Positions 25,626-34,000 of a stretch of 64,000 nucleotides of DNA are shown piece after piece (position 1 is the stretch's first letter; each line of letters starts with the position of its first letter). The stretch comes from CBDCFL01 sp965216135 (GTDB taxonomy: Bacteria; Pseudomonadota; Alphaproteobacteria; Rhodobacterales; Rhodobacteraceae), in NCBI GenBank assembly GCA_965216135.1, contig CBDCFL010000022.1:1-64000 (forward strand), read 5' to 3'. Under the pieces are notes generated by a model. That model was not told the DNA's origin and ran no database searches. It saw nothing but the letters and a program-made list of their open reading frames with translations. Position numbers and translations under genes: made by a program.

Positions 25626-28208
25626 ATGGCCCGACGCAAACGCGACATTCTTGACGATCATGCGCATCTGAAACGCCCGCTTCGGCTGACCTGGGCGGCG
25701 CTTTGGGTTGAGCGCATTGTTCAGGCGTTTTGGCAATTCTTAAGCTTGGCCGGGCTGATCTTTGCGGGTGCGATGTTCGGCGGGGCCGGGCTTTTGCGCG
25801 GCGATACCGGTATTTGGATCGCCGCGGGGCTGGCCGGGGTGTCGGCGCTGCTGTTGGCGCTGGGTGTCTGGAAGTTTCGCGCTCCTAAACGGCTGGATGC
25901 GTTTGCGCGCATTGATCGCGATTTGCCGGATGCACCGATCGCGGCCCTGAGAGACAAGATTGCGCTCGGCCACGACGACGGGCGCAGCAGAATGCTCTGG
26001 CGCGCGCATCTGGACCGGATGGGTGCCAGATTGCATGGCGCGCGCGCGCATGGCCCCATACCGGCACTGGCGCGCCGCGACCGGTTCGCGCTTAGGCTTG
26101 GCGCATTGCTGGCAGTAACCATGGCGCTCGGATTTGGCTCGGTTGACCGGCTTGGCGGCCTGACCAGCATTGGCGAACCGTCAGAGGCGGACCTGGCTGC
26201 CGGTCCAACCTGGGAAGGTTGGGTCGAGCCGCCGGGTTATACCGGCAAACCCGCCCTTTATCTTGCCGATCTGCCGACAGGCCAAATCGTCCTGCCCACG
26301 GGCAGCCGCATCACCGTGCGTCTATATGGCGATGTCGGCGCGATGAGCGTGACCGAGACGATCTCGGGCCAGCCAAACGCGCCTACCAGCGATCCAAGCC
26401 TCAGCTTTGAGTTTCGCCAATCGGGAACCCTGACAATTTCCGGCGATACCGGTCGCGCCTGGGCGTTCAGCGCCTTGGCCGACATAGCCCCGGACATCGA
26501 CCCGGTGGGCGAGCTTGAAACGCGCATATCCGGCGAATGGCGGCAACCCTATCTTGCCGGCGATGATTATGGCGTGATGACAGGCTTTGCCCGCATCGAG
26601 CTTGACCTGCCCGCGGTGGACCGTCAGCACGGGCTCTCGGCCGAGCCCGAGCCGCGCGATGCAATCGAGCTTGATCTTGCCCTGCCATTCACTGGTGACA
26701 GGCGCGAAATTCAGGGCGTGCTTGAAGAGGTTCTGGCCCGCCACCCCTGGGCCGGTCTGCCCGTGTATTTGACGCTTGGTGCGCGCGATGCCGCGTTGCA
26801 GGTCGGGCTTTCGGAACCCGAGGCGATGCAATTGCCGGCGCGGCGCTTTTTCGACCCATTGGCGGCCGGCGTGATCGAATTGCGCCGCGACCTGTTGTGG
26901 ACACGGCAAAACGCCGCGCGAGTGGCGCAAATCCTGCGCGCCCTGTCGTATCAGCCGCTCGGCGATTTCCGCTCTGACACAGACCGGCTGCGCCTTCGCT
27001 TGATGATCGAACGCCTGGAAGTGTTGGCGCGTCATGATTTCCTGACCCACGAACGCCAGGACAATCTGGCCGACGCGCTCTGGGCGCTGGCGGTAGCCAT
27101 CGAAGAGGGAAATTTGACCGACGCGCTTGATCGGCTGCGCCAGGCGCAGGACCGGCTGGAACAGGCGATGCGCGACGGCGCGACCGACGACGAAATTGAC
27201 CAGTTGATGGATGAACTTCGTCAAGCACTGCGCGATTACATACGTCAATTGGCCGATCAGGCACCCGTTGGCGAACAAGAGCGCGCCGACCAGCAAATGC
27301 AGGAACTGACCGGCGAACAGCTCGATCAGCTGCTCGATCGACTGCAGGAGCTGATGGAACAGGGGCGTATGGCCGAGGCCCAGCAACTCATGGAAATGCT
27401 GCGCCAGATGATGGAAAACATGCAGGCCAGCCGCGGCCAGAACGGGCAAAGCCCCGGCCAGGAGGCCCTGGAAGGTCTGGCCGAGACCCTGCGCAATCAG
27501 CAGGGGTTGAGCGACGACACATTCTCGAACCTGCAGAATGAATTCAATATGCCGGGCCAGGAAGGCGAAAACGGCCAACAGGGCCAGCAGGGGCCACAGG
27601 GTCAGCAAGGGCCGCAGGGTCTGCAGGGCCAAAACGGTCAGCAAGGTCCGGACGGTCAGCAGGGGCAGGGTGAAAATCGACCGGGCCTTGGGCAAAATGG
27701 CACCGGGCCGGGTATGCAGTTCGGTCTTGGCGACCGCCAGCAGTCGCTGCGCGATCTGTTGCAGGGCCAGCGGCGCAATCTTCCTGGCCAGGGCACTGAC
27801 GGTGGCGATGCCGCCCGGCGTTCACTGGACCAGGCCGGTCGGGCGATGCGCGGAGCCGAAGACGCATTGCGCGAAAACGATCTTCGTGGCGCGCTGGAAG
27901 ACCAGGCGCAAGCCATGGAAAGCCTGCGCGAGGGCATGCGCGAACTGGCAGAGCAACTGGCCCAACAGGACCAGCAGGGCCAGCAGGGGCGGGCCGCCGG
28001 TCAGGCCGGCAACCGCAACAGCGCCGATCCGCTGGGGCGCGATCCGGGCAATGGCGGCCAGGTCAGCACCGATGAGCAATTATTACAGGGCCAGGATGTG
28101 TATCGCCGCGCCCAGGAACTTTTGGGTGAGTTGCGGCGGCGCTCCGGCGAGCGGGAGCGCCCTGAACTGGAGCTGGATTATCTGAAAAGGTTGCTGGAGC
28201 GGTTTTGA
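25626..28208 (+). CDS. TIGR02302 family membrane protein (DUF4175) with collagen-like tract
   Basis: An 860-residue protein with two to three transmembrane helices in the first 150 residues and a large periplasmic region that includes PTWEGWVEPPGYTGKPALYL. A long Gln/Glu-rich helical region follows (residues 480-600, EQMQELTGEQLDQLLDRLQEL-like heptads). A glycine-repeat tract of the GQQGPQG type lies at about residues 640-690. The C-terminus is again helical. TIGR02302 proteins occur in alphaproteobacteria after lysA; the function is unknown. The collagen-like GxQ repeats are low-complexity and may vary between strains. Confidence 0.88.
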   Translation: MARRKRDILDDHAHLKRPLRLTWAALWVERIVQAFWQFLSLAGLIFAGAMFGGAGLLRGDTGIWIAAGLAGVSALLLALGVWKFRAPKRLDAFARIDRDLPDAPIAALRDKIALGHDDGRSRMLWRAHLDRMGARLHGARAHGPIPALARRDRFALRLGALLAVTMALGFGSVDRLGGLTSIGEPSEADLAAGPTWEGWVEPPGYTGKPALYLADLPTGQIVLPTGSRITVRLYGDVGAMSVTETISGQPNAPTSDPSLSFEFRQSGTLTISGDTGRAWAFSALADIAPDIDPVGELETRISGEWRQPYLAGDDYGVMTGFARIELDLPAVDRQHGLSAEPEPRDAIELDLALPFTGDRREIQGVLEEVLARHPWAGLPVYLTLGARDAALQVGLSEPEAMQLPARRFFDPLAAGVIELRRDLLWTRQNAARVAQILRALSYQPLGDFRSDTDRLRLRLMIERLEVLARHDFLTHERQDNLADALWALAVAIEEGNLTDALDRLRQAQDRLEQAMRDGATDDEIDQLMDELRQALRDYIRQLADQAPVGEQERADQQMQELTGEQLDQLLDRLQELMEQGRMAEAQQLMEMLRQMMENMQASRGQNGQSPGQEALEGLAETLRNQQGLSDDTFSNLQNEFNMPGQEGENGQQGQQGPQGQQGPQGLQGQNGQQGPDGQQGQGENRPGLGQNGTGPGMQFGLGDRQQSLRDLLQGQRRNLPGQGTDGGDAARRSLDQAGRAMRGAEDALRENDLRGALEDQAQAMESLREGMRELAEQLAQQDQQGQQGRAAGQAGNRNSADPLGRDPGNGGQVSTDEQLLQGQDVYRRAQELLGELRRRSGERERPELELDYLKRLLERF

Positions 28209-28309
28209 CAGGCTGCGTACCGAAAATCACGCAACTTGTGAGCCAATCTAATAAATTAGTGAATGTCGGGATCGAGCCATAATCGGTGCTCGGCAAGCCA
28301 CTCGGCGGA

Positions 28310-28471
28310 GGGCAGTGCCTGACCGCGGGTGGGCGCCTCTGACCTATGAGGTCTGCGCTTTATGGTGTCGCCACATCTTACGTTCATTCGGGTGTGCAAG
28401 CGGTAACGAAGTGCCCGCCCAATGGGGCGGTCGGGCGCTGCCCGGCGGCACTTCGTGCCTTGATTCCGGGC
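28310..28471 (-). repeat. Structured intergenic repeat, copy R1
   Basis: Read on the minus strand, this is one of four related elements in the window. It opens with a gcccgg...ccgggc stem around the hairpin ggcac-gaa-gtgcc. It then has gggcagcgcccgaccgc, pairing with the closing gcggtcaggcactgccc, and contains the conserved core agatgtggcg-acaccataaagcgcagacc. It fills most of the 366-base gap between TIGR02302 and the IS5 element; the rest of that gap holds no recognisable gene. Confidence 0.8.
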
Positions 28472-28574
28472 CATGCCGCAACATCCGGATGTCCGCCTTG
28501 TCCCGCACAGCCGACGTTGTGATTTGCTATCACTAGATCGCATTGGTATGGACGATGTGCGCTGACCGTTGCTA

Positions 28575-29543
28575 AGAGTCCGTCCGGAGACTTTATGTAG
28601 GATTACAGAGTTTTCGGAGCATGAGTCGAATGGACGCGAGCTTGATGAAGGCGAGCGCGTTGCGGTTGAGGTTCTCCCAGTCCTTGGCCAGTCGGCGGCA
28701 GCGGTTGAGCCAGGCGATGGTGCGTTCGACCACCCAACGCCTGGGCTGGACGACGAAGCCCTTCACCCGATCGGATCGCTTGACGATCTCGGTCTCGAGA
28801 TCGGGCAGGATGCCGGCCAGGGCGCGGTGAAAGACCGGCCCCTGATAGGCGCTGTCGGCGAACAATTTCCCGAGAAAGGGAAACAGACCGAACAAGGTCG
28901 CCAGCAGCGCGAGACCGCCGTCGCGATCCTGAACGTCGGCGGCGGTGACGATGCCGTGCAGCAGCAAGCCTTGCGTATCGACCAGAACATGCCGCTTCTT
29001 GCCCTTGATCAACTTGCCGGCATCGAAGCCGTGGCTGTCGATGCGAGCCCCCCTTTTTCAGCGCTTTTCACACTCTGACTGTCGATGATGCAGGCCGTGG
29101 GGCTGGCTTCGCGCGCGGCTTTCTCGCGGCACTTGAGGTAGAGCGCATGATGGATGCGATCCAGCGTGCCGTCCCAGTTCCACAGGCCGAGGTAATCATG
29201 CACGGTGCTTCTGGGCGGCAAATCCTTGGGCAGCGCGCGCCACTGGCAGCCGGTGCTCAGAATGTACATCACGCCGTTGATCACCTCGCGGATAGCGACG
29301 CGCCGTTTGCCGCCGCCGGGCTTGCCCGGCGGGATCAGCGGCTCGATATGCGCCCATTCCGCATCGGTCAGGTCGCTCGGATAACGCAGTTTGTCGCGGT
29401 TGTAGCGCGGGCGGTTGTCGGCAGTCCACATGGGGCACCTCAAGAGCAAATTCACCACCCCAGAGAATCACAGCTGATTCAGCTCTTCAAGAGGGCGCGC
29501 CGGATAACCGATTCATCCGACTCATAAAGTCCCCGGACGGACA
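28575..29543 (-). mobile_element. IS5-family (IS427-type) insertion sequence
   Basis: A 969-bp element with terminal repeats that pair gtccgtccgg-gactttatg at one end with cataaagtc-ccggacggac at the other. The trinucleotide CTA is duplicated outside both ends (28572-28574 and 29544-29546). It carries a transposase in two overlapping frames. It lies between genes and interrupts none that can be recognised. Confidence 0.88.
28593..29431 (-). CDS. IS5-family transposase, two frames probably joined by -1 frameshifting
   Basis: The first frame starts MWTADNRPRYNRDKLRYPSD and holds the N-terminal DUF4096 domain and the catalytic aspartate in ACIIDSQSVKSAEKGG. The second frame holds GKKRHVLVDTQG, LFADSAYQGP with the second aspartate, and the DDE glutamate in RRWVVERTIAWLNRCRRL. 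A run A5G6 occurs where the frames must join, a slippery site as in IS427-group elements, so the fusion is probably made by programmed slippage rather than being a mutation. Both halves are otherwise intact. Confidence 0.82.
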
Positions 29544-29551
29544 CTAAAGGA

Positions 29552-29878
29552 TTAACCAGTATTGGTCCGTTCGACGTAGGCGCGCAATTCTTCCGCCTCG
29601 TGTCGGGCCACGCGCAATCCGTCCATTGCCGCTTTGAGCTCCGCTTCGGTCTGGCTGAGCTGATTGGACATCTCTGCTTCACGCTGCTGAAAATAGCTGA
29701 TCGCCTGGTCGCGCTGTTCTTCGGTCTCGTGCAACTGCTGGGCCATGCGATCCAGCTCGCTCATCTCCGATTGGGCAACCCGCAAAAACCGGTTCACCAG
29801 CCAATTGGCCCACCACCCGACAACAAAGGCCACAAACAGGATGATGGCTGTGGCGATGATAAACTCTTCCCTATTCAT
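29552..29878 (-). CDS. Membrane-anchored coiled-coil protein
   Basis: A 108-residue protein with one N-terminal transmembrane helix (IIATAIILFVAFVVGWWANWLV) and a long helical, heptad-rich region (residues 35-105) ending YVERTNTG. It starts inside the end of the OmpA-like gene, overlapping by eight bases, so the two are likely co-expressed. The function is unknown; it may be an inner-membrane partner of the OmpA-like protein. Confidence 0.75.
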   Translation of the reverse strand: MNREEFIIATAIILFVAFVVGWWANWLVNRFLRVAQSEMSELDRMAQQLHETEEQRDQAISYFQQREAEMSNQLSQTEAELKAAMDGLRVARHEAEELRAYVERTNTG

Positions 29879-31850
29879 CGGGTTCCTCCGTCGCGGTCTG
29901 GTTCGCGGTTGCATCCGTGGCTGGCGGCGCGGCAGCGTCCTCAGGCGGTGCTGGGCCGTCGGTGCCCGGCCCGGCCGGTGGCTGTTCAGGGGCTGCATCG
30001 ATCAGAGCAGCGTCTTCGCCCTGGTCGGGTTTATCGGCAACCAACAGGAATTCGATGCGCCGGTTCGCTTCCCGGCCCTCTTCGGTTTCATTATCGGCAA
30101 TCGGCAGCTCTTCGCCATACCCGACCGGATCGAGATTGGATGTCAGAACCCGCCGCGCCTGCAGCGCGTTGACGACCGCATAGGCGCGCGCCTGGCTCAG
30201 CTCCTTATTCATAATCTCGCGGCCCTGACTGTCGGTGTGGCCCGCGACTTCCATTTCGACATGCTCGCATTCTTTCATGATCTCGACGAGTTCGGCGATC
30301 GTGGCGCGTCCGTCGTCGTCAATATCCGCCGAACTCGGGGCAAATGTTATCTTTTGGGCGGCCATGGCCAAATTGATCTGGTCCACGCATACGCGCGGGC
30401 TCGGAATGCTGGCCAGGGGATCCAACTCTTCTTGATAGGTGATGTCGATCTCAAACTCACCCGATCCGCCCAGCCGCTCCGACAAGATGCGGGCAACTTC
30501 GGCCTGCGCATTCTGATTGCCGGTATCGCCGGTGATTTGGACGAGATCGGTGCGCACCCGGACAAGTCCGTTTTTCAGCTCGGCCAGCGCCTCCAGCCCG
30601 GCGAAAACCCGCATCGACCAGCCCGGCGGCATCGCCTCGCGGGGCCTGAGCGCGTCGGTGACCGCCGCGCTGCCGAACAAGGCGCGCGCAAAACTTTGCG
30701 CCGCCACGCGGCTGCGTTCATCCGCGATCGGGCCACGTAATTGTACCAGACCCTCGGGGCTGAGGCTGGCGGCAAATTCCGGGGGCGGGGCCTCGGCCAG
30801 CTCGCCGGGTTCGGGCTCGGGTTCGGGCAGAATGGAAAAAAGCGAAAAGACATCCGGCAGATCGGCCTTGAGCGTCGCGGTGACGCGATCAAATCTTTCC
30901 GGGTCCATGCCCGGTGTGCCGATCAGCGTCACATCGGCATCCGAAAATGTCACCGAACCCTGCCCAAGCTCGGCCAGCGCGGTGACCCCCATGATCACCG
31001 CTTCGTCCCAATCCGGACTGGGCACGCCCAACCCGATGGTGCAGCGCGCCTGACCGGACAATCCTGCCGAACGCGCAGCCGCCAGGATCATGGCAGCACC
31101 TATTTCGGTATCGGTCGAACAGGCGTCAAAACGCACCTCGCGCCCGTCAATCAGAAATCGCAGGGTAAACGGCGTGATGACCGGCCGCGGCGCCGCAATA
31201 TCGATGGCAACCGACAGGTTTTGGGGTGCCGCCGCACGAAGCCAGGTTTCAAGCTGGAGTTTTTCCTGCTCGCTTTCACTGCTGGCCACGATCTCGACCT
31301 GTCCGGCGCCGATCGAGATTTTCGACCGCGGCAAATTGGCCAGCGCCGAAATGCCGTATTCAAGCGACATTTCCCACAATTCCGGCGGTTCGAAACTCGC
31401 CTCGTCCAACAATTCGACCAGTTGCGCGGCACCAGCGATGCTTGCCACCCGGGCCACGATGTCAGATTTTCCAGGCACCGCCGGGACCAGCCCGATCAGG
31501 CTGATACCGTCGTCATTGCGTAGAATTTCAACGGAAAATCTCGGGGGCCGGATCGGCGCGGGGACATGGATGTCCATCAGGTCGATGATGCGCGCCGCGT
31601 CGACGAGCCGTCCGGTTTCGCGAATGGCGCGAAATCGTGTGGCTTCATCGGGCGCTTCGCCCGACAGCAGCACCTGCAAACCGTCGGCCTGAACCGCCAC
31701 CCAGTCAAATCCATTCAGATCGAGCGCTCTCGCCACGTCCGCCTCGGTGCGGTCTTCAACGATATTGGCCCCAAATGCGGCGACCCCATAGGTGAATGCG
31801 GCTGCCAGCACGTAGACCAAAAACCCTGCAATTGATTTGCGTAAGCGCAT
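29871..31850 (-). CDS. OmpA-family peptidoglycan-binding protein with BON-like repeats
   Basis: A 659-residue protein. It has an N-terminal membrane anchor (GFLVYVLAAAFTYGVAAFG), several repeated alpha-beta modules that resemble BON domains (VQADGLQVLLSGEAPDEATRF and later copies), and a C-terminal OmpA domain (about residues 500-610). The OmpA domain has ITFAPSSADIDDDG, VAGHTDSQG and NRRIEFLL, the last two holding the D and R that bind diaminopimelate. An acidic Pro/Ala-rich tail ends it. It probably links the envelope to peptidoglycan. The IS5 element lies downstream. Confidence 0.88.
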   Translation of the reverse strand: MRLRKSIAGFLVYVLAAAFTYGVAAFGANIVEDRTEADVARALDLNGFDWVAVQADGLQVLLSGEAPDEATRFRAIRETGRLVDAARIIDLMDIHVPAPIRPPRFSVEILRNDDGISLIGLVPAVPGKSDIVARVASIAGAAQLVELLDEASFEPPELWEMSLEYGISALANLPRSKISIGAGQVEIVASSESEQEKLQLETWLRAAAPQNLSVAIDIAAPRPVITPFTLRFLIDGREVRFDACSTDTEIGAAMILAAARSAGLSGQARCTIGLGVPSPDWDEAVIMGVTALAELGQGSVTFSDADVTLIGTPGMDPERFDRVTATLKADLPDVFSLFSILPEPEPEPGELAEAPPPEFAASLSPEGLVQLRGPIADERSRVAAQSFARALFGSAAVTDALRPREAMPPGWSMRVFAGLEALAELKNGLVRVRTDLVQITGDTGNQNAQAEVARILSERLGGSGEFEIDITYQEELDPLASIPSPRVCVDQINLAMAAQKITFAPSSADIDDDGRATIAELVEIMKECEHVEMEVAGHTDSQGREIMNKELSQARAYAVVNALQARRVLTSNLDPVGYGEELPIADNETEEGREANRRIEFLLVADKPDQGEDAALIDAAPEQPPAGPGTDGPAPPEDAAAPPATDATANQTATEEPDE

Positions 31851-31911
31851 TGTGACCTGGTCTATCGGTTAACCGCAGTTTTTCATTAAGGCCTGCCGCC
31901 GAGCGCTGCAA

Positions 31912-32883
31912 TCACACAAGCAGCGCCAGGCCCAGAAACACCACCGGGATCAGCCCGGCGTTGCGGTTGGAGCGGAAAAGCACCATGCAACCGGCCGGGT
32001 CGTCGATATTCAGAACCCGGTTTTGCATAGCCAGATGCCAGCCAAAGGCCCAGGGTGCCCCAAGCGCGATGACCAGCGCCAGCACATTTTGACCATCAAG
32101 CAGCGCCAGAACAATGGCGAGCGTCATCAGCAGGACCGCCAGAACCATGAACCAGCGCAGCCAAGCATGGGTCGCATCGCCGAATAGCCGGGCGGTTGAT
32201 TTGACCCCGATCAGCGCATCGTCTTCCTTGTCCTGATGGGCATAGATGGTGTCGTAAAAAAGTGTCCAGACAATCCCGGCAAGATAGAGTAAAATGGCCG
32301 GAGCCGCCAAGTGACCGGCAATCGCCGTATATGCCAAAAGCGCACCCCAGTTGAACGCCAGGCCCAAAAACAACTGCGGCCACCAGGTAAGGCGCTTGGC
32401 AAAAGGATAAATCGCCACAAAAACCAATGAGGCGAAACCCAGCGTCACCGCGCTGGCATTGAACGTCAGCAATATCGCCAGGGCCGCAAGCGATTGCGCG
32501 ACCATCCAGATCACCGCACCGCGAACACTTACCTGCCCCGAAGGTATCGGCCGCGACCGGGTGCGTTCGACCGCGGCGTCAATGTTTCGGTCGGTGATGT
32601 CGTTCCAGGTGCAACCGGCACCACGCATCAGCCACGCACCGGCCCCGCAGGCCGCCATGACCCACAGCAACGTCCAGTCAGCCCGATCCGCCTGCGCCGC
32701 AGCCAGCAACGCGCCCCACCAGCAGGGCAACAACAACAGCCAGGTTCCGATCGGGCGATCGGCGCGCGACAGGCGCAGAAATGGTCGCGTCTGAGCCGGT
32801 GCCAGCCGGTCGACCCAGTTTCCCGCAACCGCGTCGGCAACCTTCCCGCCGCCATCCGCTGGCGTCCTGTTATCTTCGGACAT
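31912..32883 (-). CDS. ubiA: 4-hydroxybenzoate polyprenyltransferase
   Basis: A 323-residue integral membrane prenyltransferase of ubiquinone synthesis, attaching the polyprenyl chain to 4-hydroxybenzoate. Both Mg-diphosphate motifs are seen: CTWNDITDRNID near residue 95 and DTIYAHQDKEDD near residue 210. RTRSRPIPSG is also diagnostic. It has eight to nine helices. It is divergent from the rsmE remnant. Confidence 0.95.
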   Translation of the reverse strand: MSEDNRTPADGGGKVADAVAGNWVDRLAPAQTRPFLRLSRADRPIGTWLLLLPCWWGALLAAAQADRADWTLLWVMAACGAGAWLMRGAGCTWNDITDRNIDAAVERTRSRPIPSGQVSVRGAVIWMVAQSLAALAILLTFNASAVTLGFASLVFVAIYPFAKRLTWWPQLFLGLAFNWGALLAYTAIAGHLAAPAILLYLAGIVWTLFYDTIYAHQDKEDDALIGVKSTARLFGDATHAWLRWFMVLAVLLMTLAIVLALLDGQNVLALVIALGAPWAFGWHLAMQNRVLNIDDPAGCMVLFRSNRNAGLIPVVFLGLALLV

Positions 32884-32896
32884 ATGCTTTTGCCTT

Positions 32897-33265
32897 TTGG
32901 CGGATACGAAAATCAGGCTCTTTGTAGATCACCCGCTCGGGCCGGGGCAATCGGTTAGTCTGAGCGCGGACCAGAGCCATTGCTGCAATCCGTGACGCGG
33001 CTGCAGCAGGCAGATAAAATACTGATAATTAACGGAAAAGACGGGGCATGGCTGGCGGAACTAGTGCCTGCGACCAAGCGTTCCATTCAGCTTCTGTGCC
33101 AACGCCGGACCCGCGATCAGACCCAGGATGCGGACCTGTGGCTGATCTTTTCGCCGCTGAAAAATGCGCGCGCCGATCTTGTGGTTGAAAAAGCCACCGA
33201 GCTTGGCGTGGCGTGGATCATCCCTTGCATGACCGATTTCACCAATTCCGAGCGCGGGCGGCAAA
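32897..33265 (+). pseudogene. rsmE: 16S rRNA m3U1498 methyltransferase RsmE, truncated and frameshifted
   Basis: A TTG may start KIRLFVDHPLGPGQSV. The frame breaks near 32981, one base short, and continues in the next frame with SVTRLQQADKILIINGKDGAWLAEL. It ends with KNARADLVVEKATELGVAWIIP and TDFTNSER, the linker into the SPOUT domain. The knotted C-terminal half (about 130 residues) is missing; 33266-33400 shows no clear similarity. RsmE normally has about 245 residues and lies between ubiA and gshA in relatives, so this is a decayed resident gene. Confidence 0.8.
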
Positions 33266-33400
33266 AAACGGCGATTGGTAGGTTCGGCCAGTTCCCGCCA
33301 CATCTTCGGACGTTACGAAAATGCCCATCTGTTGCCACAAAACGCCGGTATCTTGCACGAGAGCGGGCCGCGGGGCGTTGCGGCGGGAGTGTGATTGCTT

Positions 33401-33934
33401 ATGATTGCACAGATGGGATTTGTTCGACCCGAAGTTCGGCTGGTGGCGTGGCGCTATCGTGATGCGCTGATCGGCGCGATTGTGTCGATCTTTGGCATCG
33501 GCTGGGCGCTCAGTTCGGTCGGTTTCATGGTCATCCTGGGCACTTCGGTGTCTATCGCCGGGGCGCTGCTGGTTTTTGCGGGCATCCAGCGGGCGCGCTT
33601 CACCTCTGGCGCGGATGGGGCTGGCATGGTCAGCCTCGACGAGGGACAGGTCACTTATTTTGGGCCGCGCGATGGCGGAACGGTGCATGTCGATGACCTG
33701 CTTCAGGTTGACCTTTTGCCGCCCGAAAGCCTCAGCGATCAGGCCGCCTGGCTGCTCTTGTCCGACGAGCCTGAAGCGCTGCGTATTCCGGTAAATGCGG
33801 TCGGCGCCGACAAGCTGTTCGACGTGTTTGCCAAGCTCGACGGCATACACACCTCAAGAATGCTCGATTGGCTGGAAAAATTGCCCGAACAGCAGGTGGT
33901 GGTCTGGCGCGCCGATGGGCTGAGCGCGGATTGA
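33401..33934 (+). CDS. Conserved membrane protein upstream of gshA
   Basis: A 177-residue protein with two N-terminal transmembrane helices (LIGAIVSIFGIGWALSSVGF, then VSIAGALLVFAGI) and a soluble C-terminal domain. GAGMVSLDEGQVTYFGPRDGG and WLEKLPEQQVVVW are visible. The start could also be at 33413. No known domain is recognised. Its position just before gshA suggests a conserved gene pair, but no function can be given. Confidence 0.7.
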   Translation: MIAQMGFVRPEVRLVAWRYRDALIGAIVSIFGIGWALSSVGFMVILGTSVSIAGALLVFAGIQRARFTSGADGAGMVSLDEGQVTYFGPRDGGTVHVDDLLQVDLLPPESLSDQAAWLLLSDEPEALRIPVNAVGADKLFDVFAKLDGIHTSRMLDWLEKLPEQQVVVWRADGLSAD

Positions 33935-34000
33935 CTTCGAGCGATATTCCCTCCAATTCTTGCCCGGCGCGTTTAGCGGCAAGATGAGAGCACGCTCCAG

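Noticed and set aside
27540..27700. The glycine-repeat tract as a tandem-repeat DNA element
   Set aside because: The repeat is at codon level within an open frame and its DNA units are irregular, so it is a protein feature.
28593..29431. The IS5 transposase as a decayed pseudogene
   Set aside because: The two frames meet at a classic slippery run and are otherwise intact, so programmed frameshifting is the better explanation.
33239..33850. A minus-strand frame across the rsmE gap as a replacement gene
   Set aside because: It runs antisense through the conserved membrane protein gene and has low-complexity composition without a domain.
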